Shown one piece after another: positions 14,101 to 24,350 of a DNA stretch of 64,000 bases (position 1 is the stretch's first letter; each line of letters opens with the position of its first letter). The notes beneath the pieces were generated by a model. That model worked only from the letters and a program-made list of their open reading frames with translations, ran no database searches and had not been told where the DNA came from. Origin of the DNA: Phoebastria nigripes (Eukaryota; Chordata; Aves; Procellariiformes; Diomedeidae). Location of the stretch: positions 419,110 to 483,109 of the forward strand of contig JAYKAV010003125.1 of NCBI GenBank assembly GCA_035582835.1, given 5' to 3'. Both the position numbers and the translations under genes were made by a program.

Positions 14101-17100
14101 AGCTCCTTTGGTTACAGATACCTCACATTTTACTTCAAATGCTTTCAGCTAATGGGTGTTTTTTATGGAAGAGCTGAAATAGCTTTTGAAGTAGCTTCCC
14201 TTTTGCCAAATGTATAATCTTTTCTGTTAACAAAACAACCTTATATTTTATACGCTCCCATGATACTATAAATTCTGACTTCTGAAACTGATTTGAAAGG
14301 TTGAAATTGAGACTTAAGTCTGAGAAAGTGAATGGAATATGTGAAAGAGAACAAGGGATATATTTGGTCCTGTAACTGCCACTATTTAGGGAAAGAAAAG
14401 CAATATATTTCTATGGTAGGAAGAAACACAGGCATTGTAGAAAGGAGTTGGAATTTTAAGCAGCAGTCTGCAGTCCCTGGACAGGCAAAGCTCTCATTGA
14501 CTTTGATAGGAGTTTTGCCTGTCTAAGGACAATGCAAGTGAATCCTGTTTATGTTCTTAATCTGTTTTTCCTGCCTTCAGGGACTTCAGGAGATGAATCC
14601 TTAGCATGTGAGACATTTTCTGTAATATTTTTAGTAGCACAGCTTAGATGCACAGTAATCAAGGAAGCCTACGCAGGTCTAAATAGGGTTTAATTTTATT
14701 TTAAAATTGTGGTATAATGTACTCTTCTGAATCTGTCCTGTTCATTTTACCAACTAGACCTGCAATTTGATAAACTGAACCTGAACTATTTTGTTATGAC
14801 AATTTTCATTCACTTTCATGGTACAGTGGATCTAGGAGAGGCACATAGATTAGTATATGAGAGGTGTGTAACATTCTGCTTTCTCTGCCTGAAAGTCTGG
14901 TTAATGCTTGGAGCATCTCCTCACAGATACGATCACAACATAAACGCTATCACACTGAAATGCAGCTAGCGCTAGATTTAGGATTAGTATGCTGTGTATC
15001 GTAGCCAATACCTGACTCTTGGTTTTGAACTATACTGGCACTTCACAGTGTGCTGTGTTCAAGCAGTATGGAGAGAAAGGACAGAAGGGACAAGCAGGCA
15101 ACCCCAGTGTTCATTCTGTACCCTGTATATGCAGGTTAGAACGTATGAAAGTGATCACAGTCCTCAAACAAGATTTGAAGGTGGTATTGGAAAGAAAGTG
15201 TAGGTCCCAATGTCTAAATCTCAGTCTGTTCCCACAGATTTTGTCTAACTGGAACTGTTTATCAAATCTTTTCATAGGAGCAATGACCATGGCGCTGCTG
15301 GAAAACCTTGTAGCAGGAAATGTCTACTTGGTCAAAATAGCAGCCTCCAATGAAGTGGGAGAAGGACCCTTCTCAAATGCGGTAGAACTTGCTGTCCTGC
15401 CAAAGGAGACATCAGAGTCTAATCAGAGACCTAAACGCTTGGATTCGGGAGATTCCACCAGTCAGTAGCAATGTTTTGATTACTGCTGTCACAAGTACCA
15501 GGAAAAAAGATCCCTGTTTGTTTTAGCTTGTAACCGCTTTCTGGGTAAACCATTCTGTTTTATGTGAGGCAGTCCTAACAGTGTAGTGTTTTCTTCTAAA
15601 TGAAACCATTTTGGAATTTTTATCTCAGTTCAACTCAGAACTGGTTTAATTCTTTTGCTTGGAAGTTGGAAGTTTGCCTTTCAAATGAGAATACATAACT
15701 GTTTTGAATTTTACATCAATATCAACTTTGCAGCCACTCTTCTAAGGCACTTTAAGTCCTTTATTTGGCTTGAGATACCAGTAGCACTGGGTCAGTTAGA
15801 ACCAGACAGCCCAGCAGAGATGAGATGGCATCTCAGATAAATCTGCTGAAATTTGCTGGTTCCTGGTATTCCAGCAACCCGAATCAACCTGTCAGTCAGT
15901 GATATACCAGCATATATTTTCATCAAAGAAGTCAGCCCCACCTGCAGCTCTTTGGGGAAAACTATGTGTTACCTTGCGGAAATTAAGGTAACATCAGTGG
16001 TTTCTCCATATAAGAATGGAAGAGCACATTGTCTTTGTCTGACATAGAAGAGGATTTATCTTGGTGACTTGTTACAGATTTTAAAGCTATTTGGGGAGAC
16101 AAGAGCTAGTAATTATTCAGGTACATCAACCTTTTAACCTTTCCTTGTTGCTACACATTGAATTGTGATTAAAACACGAGGATTTTTCTTGCTCAGGTTT
16201 TCTCCCTTCCTGGAATTCAGTTATATTTTAGGCCTGAATAAGCAAATAGAGTCATGCCCTCAGGATTAGGTTAATAGACATATGATGTCAAAGCATAAAC
16301 CAAAGTGAACCCTCCTAGGTGACAGTGGCTGGAATTCTCCAAGCCTTTTCCCTTTGTTGTCTGGTAGCACCCGGTAAGGAAGGGGTTGGAGAGAACTCCT
16401 CTGCTCCATGTTGTAGGTTACCGAAGAGGCTGTGGTGTGGGGCAGTCCCTTCTTCCCCTCCCACACTAGGACTGCATACACTCCTCTGTTTGGTCTACAA
16501 GTTTTATTTTCAAAAGTGTCAAAATGTATGACAGAGAAGGTCTAGAAATCTCACTAAAAGGAAGTATTTGTCTCTGTGGTTGTGACTGTAACCCTATTAA
16601 TTTCCTGACAGGGAGCAGGGGGTAGCTCTTCTCATTTACTGAGCCTTTCTATGTTCTTTTTTGCTATAGCATATTCTGACTATTACCATCTGGACCAGAA
16701 ATCAATGACTGGCATTGTTGTCGGGGTTTGCATAGCCTTGACCTGCATCCTTATCTGCATCCTGATCTTAATTTATCGCAGTAAAGCCAGGTATGTTTTT
16801 GTTCTGGAAGACTGAGCTCTTTCTCAATGCACTGATTCTTGGGACATGCCTTCTTCTTCTCCAAGAGTGCTAAGTTCTCTGAAGTACTCTGTCTCTTCAC
16901 CTATTCCTACCAGCAGTGGAAACAAAGCACTTTGTTGGCTCTTCCTGGTCTACCTGAGTCCCTTCTCCAATGAAAAGAAGGAAGAACCCACAGAGTGGGT
17001 CAGTGGTGCTTTGACTACTAAGTATGAGGCATGTTTCCAAATAAAAAACCCTTTTGAGTCAGATAAGCATGCTGCTTTACATCATCTGTTCCTCCTGCTT

Positions 17101-20100
17101 AACCCTCCAGCCTGCCCAGACCTGGTTTGCAAGGCTTTAATCCTCTGGTGCTGCTGGACAAGGGGAACTCTGACATAAAGCAGTTCCATGATGCAGTTTC
17201 TTTGCAGTGGTGCAAGCCATCATCTGTCTGTCTTGTCATGAGCTGCTATGAGGCATAAATTGGCCCAGTGACTCTGCCCATAACTTTGGGATCAGAACAA
17301 ATATAAGTTACTTGAAATAACAAATTAAAATCTGTCTGAAAGTATATTTTAGTAACAAGGGCTTTTTAGCATACATGCAGGAAAAAATATGGATTGGGAG
17401 ACAGCCTCTGTGTAGCATGGTAGAAAGGTGTTAATATAATTAGTGGTTACTTCCTCCAAGTAATATTACTAATCATGACAATTTCTGTCTGCACATAAGC
17501 TTGTAGCCTACTGTGTATGATTAACTGGAAGCAAATGTTATTTTTATCACAAGCAGTAACATTTAAATTCCATGAGAGTTAGGAGTATCATATAACAAAA
17601 TGTAAATGCCAAGAATATACCAATATTACTTGATTAATAATAGCTTTAAAGTTTATCCTTGATTTTCTGTATTTTCTTCCTGTGGGTCAATTATATTCCT
17701 GCTTAACATTGTGTAGGAAAGCATCTGCTCCTAAACCTGTGCAGCAAAGCACTGACCAGCTGTCACATACCAGCATCTCATTAGCCAGTACTAATGAGGT
17801 GGAGAAGAGTATTGAAGGAATTGCAGAGAATGAAGAATCCTTATTGCCAATGATAGTGGGAAACAGCTTCATCGATGCTAAGGTACTGTGAGCTTTATTC
17901 ACTCCCCAAACAGAAATCTTTCTTTAGATTTCATTGCTATAACATCTGAGTCCTTATCAAAAGTAAAATACGTACACTACAAATCCACAACAGGTTTTTT
18001 TTTAATGGGACAAGCACAAGTTTGGCAATCCAGGGTCAGATTTTCAAGATTCATCTTAAAGTTCAGCTAGAGATCTGATTCAACACACTTGTCTTACACT
18101 GTACTCTGCAGATTGCAGAGTTTGGCTCTGGCACAGCATTGAAGGATAAAAGCTCCATAGACTTAGGGCTGCTGGGTGGCCTCTGCTAGTCCAAGGAGAT
18201 AGGTGAGAGAGTCCTTGTTAGCACCTGGTTCAGTAAGTGCCTCTGCATGATCTAGTCAAGTATGACACTAAGCAGGTATTAAAGAAAATATTATTTTTCT
18301 GTATATTTACTGGTAAGACAATGTTACATTTTAGAAACTCGTATTTGGTCAAATTATAAATTAATCTAGATGGCAGGATGTATTAGTGGATGTGTAGAAT
18401 CTTACACTCCAGGAGTCCAGTGTGACAAAACCACATTGGTCTTACTTTCACGTGCAGGCATACTGATTTAAGGTTTGTTCTGTACACACTGTGAACTTGA
18501 ATGGAGCTGCTCCCTGAGGATATATGCAAGAGCTGGGAAATGGAAATGGACCCAGTACAGGCACAGACACTATGTCTATGAATGATCGCATTCAAAGTAG
18601 TAGAGCAAGAGCAGTGGCTGGAATATTTTGCTGTATGTTTGCAGTATTATAGCTGTTGGGTCTGGCCTGTGGCTTGCCAGATTTAGTGGATCTGGTCTTG
18701 ACTTTCTTGAGCAGTAGATGAATACCAGACCACAAAAATGTGACTGAGCACTAAGAATTCATTTGTCTTCCTTTTCAGTATGGAGCCAATAGGTAGGAAT
18801 AGAAAAATATTTTCAAATATCTTAGAAATTTAGTTTGTTAAAATAAATGTCTGTGTGTCTCCCTCTATTGTAGGGGGGATCTGATCTGATTATTAACAGC
18901 TACGGGCCTGTCACAAAGGCTAACTGCAAGAAAAAGTGGCTGTTCTTCCAAGATACTAAGAAGGTGAAGACTGAGGAGGTAATTGGTCTAATGGGCAGAG
19001 ATGCGCAATCTTTACTGTAATACCCTGTGTTTGCAAAGGAAGATATGTAGTTTTCTATTTATGGAAAAGCATAATTAGTGGTCTAAGTTTTAATTGGATA
19101 GTTTCAGTTGTGTTAAGGTTGATGGTGTTCTACCTTGTAGTAAAGTCTTATGGAAGTTTCATTTTCTGTCCCAAGTTGTCAGACATTGTAACTCTTTACA
19201 GTTAACTGATTGCTTTCTTGCCTGTGCCCTTTTATCTGTGAGCAAAAGGATTTCTGTGTACTGGGTCTATGCATAGCATCTACAGTACTGCATCTGCAGA
19301 GACTTTGTATAAATATAAATACAAATTAAATATGTATTTATAAATAAAAATAATATAAAAAAATAAAGAATCCCCTTCCACCCTGACAGCTAAAACTTTG
19401 CTGAAGAGAAACCAAAAGAGGGAAATTAAATGATTTACCCAGAGTACTGAAGAAATTGAATCTGAGTAGAACTTGTCTGGCTTCTGAAATTGTTGCTCTG
19501 GACACATTTGCTATTTGGATGAGAAAAATAACAGTTTAAAACTGAAGTGTTAAAGCAAATCTTGAACATTACCATGCAAATTCACATCTACAGGGCATCT
19601 AACTAATGTTTATTGAATTGTAACTTGTATTGTGCTCTTGTATGTTTAAGGAATAGGAAGTCTTGATATCCATGTTGTAAATTCGTATTCCAAAATATTT
19701 CCAGAAGCAGCTGCATATTTCTGATGCCTCTATAAGCAAAATATTTGCTACCACCCAAGGAGTAATGCTTAAAGAATATGCATGAAGGGATGGGAGAGTG
19801 CTCTACCAAGTATTTTTAAAATACCACTCAGGTCTCTCCAGTGAAATCATTCTTGATTAGCCATGCTTAGCTAGAAGGGATTATTTAATCTATTATGGAA
19901 AAGTATAAGCAAGACTTGAGATTGATTCTTTTTAACCTCCTGTAGGAAAGCCCAGATTGTTCCGAGCCAATGCTGTTAGAGGCACTCTGGTGGAATAGGA
20001 GATAGGAAACGCAGTAAAAATTCAAATTATGGCTCAGCTTTTCAGAGGCTGAACAACCTTTTTCTCTCTGGTTTTTATGTAGCCTCAGAGAAGATTTGTC

Positions 20101-20472
20101 CAGGCGGTGTGTCTGTATCAGCCAGGCACCACTGTGTTGATCAGTGAGGAAGACTCCCCCAGCTCTCCTGGCCAGCAGTCGCATTTCCAGGTGCCGTTCA
20201 GTATTGTTGCTGATACAGAGCATTCGGCCAACAGCGAAGGAAGCCACGAGACTGGTGACTCTGGAAGATTTTCTCACGAGTCCAACGATGAGATACACCT
20301 CTCCTCTGTGACAAGTACCACCCCTCCCACTACCAGTCCTTTTGTAAGCAGTGACTCGGGTACGAACATGATGAGCCCTGCCATAAGTAACTGCACAGAG
20401 TCTCCTCTGCTGTTCACTACTGACCAGACTCCTACCTCACCTCTTCAGATACACTCTGCAATGCAAAACTGA
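8022..20472 (+). CDS. PRTG: Protogenin, C-terminal half (nine spliced exons; 5' part outside window)
   Basis: Protogenin is a type I membrane protein of the DCC/neogenin immunoglobulin superfamily. It is expressed in early neural tube and mesoderm and is reported to hold back premature neurogenesis. The nine exons join in phase and encode about 515 residues: the end of one fibronectin III domain, two full FNIII domains (exons 8665+10577 and 11455+15278), a juxtamembrane stretch containing RPKR, one hydrophobic helix ([19 protein letters not shown]) followed by YRSKAR, and a cytoplasmic tail with NSFIDAK, INSYGP and [20 protein letters not shown] blocks. FNIII hallmarks such as L..L.P.T.Y.F.V and NEVGEGPFS are visible. 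The Ig domains and first FNIII domains lie upstream of the window. From memory, the human protein is about 1150 aa and the mouse about 1190; the bird tail resembles the longer form. The identification rests on the tail and on synteny with PYGO1 and DNAAF4. Confidence 0.95.
8665..8851 (+). CDS. PRTG: PRTG exon: first half of the penultimate FNIII domain
   Basis: The acceptor is TTTTAAACAG and the donor is GTAAGT. The exon encodes a proline-rich linker (VPPPPPPHH) and then the A-C strands with IYLHWGKP and INYTIRCNP. The frame continues exactly into the exon at 10577. Confidence 0.92.
10577..10704 (+). CDS. PRTG: PRTG exon: second half of the penultimate FNIII domain
   Basis: The acceptor is ATCTGTACAG and the donor is GTAAGG. 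The encoded [19 protein letters not shown] is the canonical FNIII L..L.P.T.Y.F.V motif, followed by [15 protein letters not shown]. Confidence 0.93.
11455..11625 (+). CDS. PRTG: PRTG exon: first half of the last FNIII domain
   Basis: The acceptor is GTTCTCACAG and the donor is GTAAAC. It encodes [19 protein letters not shown] then [10 protein letters not shown], a typical FNIII start with the conserved tryptophan and PP. It is in phase on both sides. Confidence 0.93.
12904..12981. repeat. 39-bp tandem duplication, two diverged copies
   Basis: The two units are 12904-12942 and 12943-12981. Both contain AAAGAAACAGTGAT and end AT-AAA. They differ at about seven positions, so the duplication is not recent. 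Confidence 0.85.
14480..14523. repeat. Short imperfect inverted repeat (ancient MITE-like)
   Basis: GACAGGCAAA at 14480-14489 pairs with TTTGCCTGTC at 14514-14523, and the arms extend inward to the TCATTGACTTTGATAGGAG centre. The 'CATTGACTTTGA' core resembles a dispersed palindromic repeat common in sauropsid genomes. Confidence 0.55.
15278..15460 (+). CDS. PRTG: PRTG exon: end of the last FNIII domain and juxtamembrane linker
   Basis: The acceptor is CTTTTCATAG. It encodes [20 protein letters not shown] then [16 protein letters not shown], and a linker with [12 protein letters not shown]. The donor is the weak GTCAGT. Reading through it meets TAG at 15466-15468, two codons beyond the exon. 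Phase 1 at the end joins the transmembrane exon correctly. Confidence 0.93.
16670..16790 (+). CDS. PRTG: PRTG exon: transmembrane segment
   Basis: The acceptor is TTTGCTATAG and the donor is GTATGT. It encodes [13 protein letters not shown], a hydrophobic helix of about 22 residues ([19 protein letters not shown]...), and the basic stop-transfer stretch YRSKAR. Confidence 0.95.
17717..17882 (+). CDS. PRTG: PRTG exon: proximal cytoplasmic tail
   Basis: The acceptor is CATTGTGTAG and the donor is GTACTG. It encodes [14 protein letters not shown], then [17 protein letters not shown] and [16 protein letters not shown]. It starts on a split AG|G arginine codon and ends in phase 0. Confidence 0.92.
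18874..18978 (+). CDS. PRTG: PRTG exon: middle cytoplasmic tail
   Basis: The acceptor is CTCTATTGTAG and the donor is GTAATT. It is exactly 35 codons, encoding [15 protein letters not shown] then [14 protein letters not shown], which matches the conserved protogenin tail. Confidence 0.92.
20083..20472 (+). CDS. PRTG: PRTG last coding exon
   Basis: The acceptor is TTTTTATGTAG and the stop is TGA at 20470. It encodes 129 residues: [20 protein letters not shown], a serine/acid-rich block ([20 protein letters not shown]), then a Ser/Thr/Pro-rich end finishing SAMQN. From memory the human tail ends soon after the STTPP motif, so about 37 more residues are present here. That comparison is uncertain. 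Confidence 0.95.
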   Translation, partial: PQRRFVQAVCLYQPGTTVLISEEDSPSSPGQQSHFQVPFSIVADTEHSANSEGSHETGDSGRFSHESNDEIHLSSVTSTTPPTTSPFVSSDSGTNMMSPAISNCTESPLLFTTDQTPTSPLQIHSAMQN

Positions 20473-20922
20473 CATCCTTAGGGCCACGCCAGACATTCTT
20501 GCAGTGTATGTCTGTTCAAAGGACAATGAACAGGGAGCCAAAGTTTTATTGTGGAAAGCCTGACTAACCTAGCAGGTGATCCCATATTTCTGTTGAATGT
20601 TTTTTCTTTTTTTTTTTTGTTTGTTTGTTTGTTTTGTTTGTTTTTTAAAACTCACTCATTTTGAATGTTCAGTGGTCAACAAATGTGAAAGGACAGTGAA
20701 GATTTCTGACTAAAGTTAAAAATATGTCACTGGAGCAAAGGGAAGGCTGTTGGCCCTTTTGCTGACTATCTACCTCAGTTTGCCGAGAGGTGAACTCTGA
20801 ATGATGACTGCTTTACCTCATTTGTGTTCTAGTTGGTCTCGGNTATGGAACTGATGATACTTCCTAGTAGTGTTGTTTTACTTTGGATTTCTTTTTTTTG
20901 TTTGTTTTCAGTTGTGTGTAGA

Positions 20923-20956
20923 ATGTGTGTGTGTGTGCACGCGCACGTGTGTGTGC
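20923..20956. repeat. Alternating GT/GC tract (potential Z-DNA)
   Basis: 34 bases of strict alternating purine-pyrimidine: a (TG)n run, then CACGCGCACG, then (TG)n again. It lies within the inferred PRTG 3' UTR. Confidence 0.85.
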
Positions 20957-22071
20957 TCAGCGATCAGGGAGTTGTATAGGTAGGTGAACAAGATTGTTTA
21001 GCTGAAGCTCTGTCTTTAAAAAGAAGGAAACCTCAGAGTATAAAATGTAATGATTTAATGTGGTTGACATAGAGGATGTTAAAAACTGGGAAAACTGGAG
21101 TTGGTGCTTCCACGTATACAGCCACATAAAATCTTTTGTACCTCTTGATTTCTCATAACCCCAGTAAGCCTAGGACAGTGCCTTTCCCCCAGAAACCTGT
21201 GCCAGCAACTGCTGACAGGATGTATATCCTTAGGACTCTGGGACATGTTGGGTTCCCCACAGTGACAAATGTTGCCCCTTTATTGACAGTTAATGCTAAA
21301 AAGCATGGCAAAATGAAGAAGTATTCAGCATTTCCAAACAGTTTGGCTCTGCCTGAGAGTCATGGACTCTGGAGTATTCCAGTATTGCAGTACTTAGCAA
21401 TGGTGCCTTGCATTATATATTATGAAATTACTGATTTGCCTTATGCCTTTTTAGTATTCATAAAGTTGCTTTGGAGTACAGAAAGATGCCTTAAATGCTT
21501 CTTGGATGTTTTAAGTAAACTGTATCATGAGGTTATAGTTCCTTTTTACCCAGCTTTGAGTGCTGATAAGCACTGCTAGCATCCTAGTATGTCTCAGAGC
21601 TGCTGTTAGGATGCAACCCTGCTCCTTGCCTTCGCCTAGTGTGTTGTTAGCCAGGAATTTTAGCTCAGGGAGTGACTTTACCCACATGCCAATCTAAAAC
21701 TTTGATTAGGCTACATGAGAAATAAAAAAGCCAGAGCTTTAGTTGAAGAGTCTGTTGAAAGAGGTGAGTACTGCTACTGCCTTGAACCCATGCAATTCCT
21801 GTTTTATACTACCTCCTTTAAAAGTTATTCTAGTGTTTTTTGGGGTATTTTGTTGTTGTTTTTTCCTGTACTCAGGGAACAGTTTGTTACTTTTGAGCTG
21901 CCTCACGGAAACGTGGAGCAAACTGACAGGGTATCGTGTTTTGTTTTTTAATAGGAGAGAGGGAGAGAGAGGGAGGAGGTTGGAATCATCCAATGTTATA
22001 AACTGTATCTATATCCAGTCCTCTTCTCCACTCCTCCTCTTTCCCTGTTTTACTTTTAAAAAAAAAAAAAA

Positions 22072-22123
22072 NNNNNNNNNNNNNNNNNNNNNNNNNNNNN
22101 NNNNNNNNNNNNNNNNNNNNNNN
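22072..22123. other. Assembly gap inside a poly(A) tract
   Basis: 52 Ns flanked by A runs on both sides (22058-22071 and 22124-22147). The true A-tract length is unknown. Confidence 0.98.
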
Positions 22124-23317
22124 AAAAAAAAAAAAAAAAAAAAAAAAGTTAAAAATGTGATGTTGTGAGAAAGCAACCATAGGAACTTCTGGCTCTATTT
22201 AAGTCTGTCAGAACTCCCATTGACTTTACTGGGGCCAAGATGTCACCCTTAAGGTAGGCCAGGCTGACTTTTGTATTGTTCCTCATGTATCAAAAGGTGG
22301 TCAGAAGTCGTCAGTAAGCCCTACTGTTCTGTCTGTTTTGTGTTGATGAATCGACCTCTAGTTACTGTAGTTCTTTACCTTGTAACTGTTTGCTAGTTCT
22401 GAATCAGACAGTACACATTCACCTTTTCATAGCAGTGTTGATTCAAACGCTTTAAAAATAATCTTGTACCAAAGACTTTTCTGTAGAAGAGAAGGAAGCC
22501 ACGTATTGTCCAAAAATAATTGAACTAGTTAAAAGCTGTAGGTTTGAGGAGCTGAATACATTTTATTGTGTAAGTAGTTACTAACAAAAAACAATAGGGC
22601 TTCTTGATTGTAGTAGTTGATTGCATAGATGAGTTGTATGCTTCTACAATTTTAACTACCTTGTTGTTACAAGAGCCTTTAAAGAAAGTTATAATAATAG
22701 CAGCAGATATCTCCAAAGACTTCCAAGTGTAATTTTTTTCTCCAGCATGTAGTTGATCAACAATACAGTATTAAAAACAATATTTTTGAACAGTTTTTTA
22801 TCTACTTGCTGAAGAAAAAGAAAACCTTTTCACCAAAGATTTATTTTTGGTCTCGTCAGGCAGAACGTTTAGTGTACAGCAGAGTACTGTTTCTAGTTAG
22901 GTAAAGTGTGAATTAATCAAAACTAGATTAAGAATGTGTAACTGTAGCATGAAGTTTCACACTTCATCTTTCAGAGTAGCCTCTTCTGTTAGTTTCATTC
23001 AGAAAGAGCTGATATGCAGATGGTAACTGTTTGCTTCTCCAAAGACTTGTTTGCTGTAAGTACTGATAATCGGATGTAATTTTATGACTTTCATTACAGG
23101 TAAATACTTTAAATCCTAAACTTTTCTTCCAGAGACCCACTCTGTAGTTTAACCCATGGATAATTTGAGAAAAAGAGACTTCATATAAAATTTGTCAATC
23201 TAATATAGATGCTCTAATCTCAGTAGCCAAAGAGATGAAAATATTCAGTGTATTAGAGAGCAGTCCATCCAGAACTCTCAATCACTTAATGTTTTATTAA
23301 GGTACTTTTTATCAGCA

Positions 23318-23323
23318 AATAAA
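23318..23323 (+). terminator. Candidate PRTG poly(A) signal AATAAA (proximal)
   Basis: AATAAA in CAAATAAAGAAAACC, about 2.85 kb after the PRTG stop codon. It has a canonical hexamer, but use is not proven. Confidence 0.3.
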
Positions 23324-24321
23324 GAAAACCAAAGATATTTAAGGTTACCTCAGCATATAGGCAAGCTTAGTTAGACATTAATTATTCTGTCTTTTTCTAT
23401 ATTTTTATGTTAACCAAATATAATACGTTTCTCCAGAACCCAGTCTACATTCATGTGTTTCCCTTTACTTTGTCACACAGTCATGATTACTAGAGAACAA
23501 AAAATATGTTCTTCTCAAAATTCATGGCCTGTTACTAACATATCACGAGATTTTGCAAGAGAAAATTTGTCTTATGATTGAAAATTCCACCAATGTAAGC
23601 AAAGGAGTCTCCAGAAAAATTGTGTAGAAATTGATACTTTCTCTATTGAACTCAATAGCAGAATCAATCCTTCATGACTGTAACAGTGCAAAATTGGGCT
23701 CAAAGTTTAAATGCTTCATAACCTTGAAGCCAACGCATGTAATTATAGATATGATATTACAGATATTAATTTTCTTAAAAGTTTATACCTGTGGCTGTCT
23801 AAGGAAATCAGTTTTTCATATGTAAACTTTGTTCATTCCATTTGCCTAGAAAGAGCTGGCAGAACACAGCAGGCAGAATGGTTTCAGGTTTTCCAGTATT
23901 TTTTTTTTCTTGGTTATGTCTGTAGAAACTGGGTCCTGGAGAAAAAATTACCATTTTTTAATCATGAATTTTACTAAATATGTTCTGGAAGATGAACATA
24001 AATGTGGAATTTAGTGTTACACTATGTGAATTGATTTTGTTTAAGTGTATTAAGAACTAAAGAGCCATGGCTGGTGTAATGAGTGTATATGCAACCCTTG
24101 TACTTTAAAAAGAAAGCAAAAATGTTACAGTTGATGTGACCTGAAAAGCACCAAAGCTTACAGAGGAAATCTTGAAACTGGCTTACCATGCTAATTGTGT
24201 TTCCAAGTGAGGACTCTGTCCTTCAGTTGCAATGGCAATGCCTGTTCTGCAGGACCTGGATCCAAAACCAAACGCTCAATCTGCCCACAGTTACACTAGT
24301 GTATTTTCTTCATATTTAACA

Positions 24322-24327
24322 AATAAA
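24322..24327 (+). terminator. Candidate PRTG poly(A) signal AATAAA (distal)
   Basis: AATAAA in ACAAATAAAAAGT, about 3.85 kb after the stop. A T-rich stretch (23 Ts at 24405-24427) follows and could act as a downstream element. Another AATAAA at 26284 is also possible. Confidence 0.4.
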
Positions 24328-24350
24328 AAGTATTCTCATCTTTCAGGAGT

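Larger units (their letters stand above)
8118..20082 (+). other. PRTG: PRTG introns between the recognised exons
   Basis: Eight GT-AG introns of about 0.5 to 3.7 kb. They hold a 39-bp tandem duplication (12904-12981), a C run near 13680, and a short inverted repeat (14480-14523). No additional gene or RNA gene is recognised in them. Open frames that start or end near exons are simple extensions of the exons into intron. Confidence 0.75.
20473..24350 (+). other. PRTG: PRTG 3' untranslated region (extent inferred)
   Basis: AT-rich sequence directly after the PRTG stop with no coding potential. It includes a U-rich tract at about 20598-20650, an alternating purine-pyrimidine tract (20923-20956) and an assembly gap within poly(A). 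The end is inferred from AATAAA at 24322. An earlier AATAAA lies at 23318 and a later one at 26284. Confidence 0.5.

Noticed and set aside
21136..21579. 147-codon frame downstream of the PRTG stop
   Set aside because: It lies in the inferred 3' UTR, has no recognisable domain and no splice signals linking it to a gene.
21743..22168. Frame crossing the poly(A) assembly gap
   Set aside because: Its end is poly-lysine and unknown residues from A runs and Ns.
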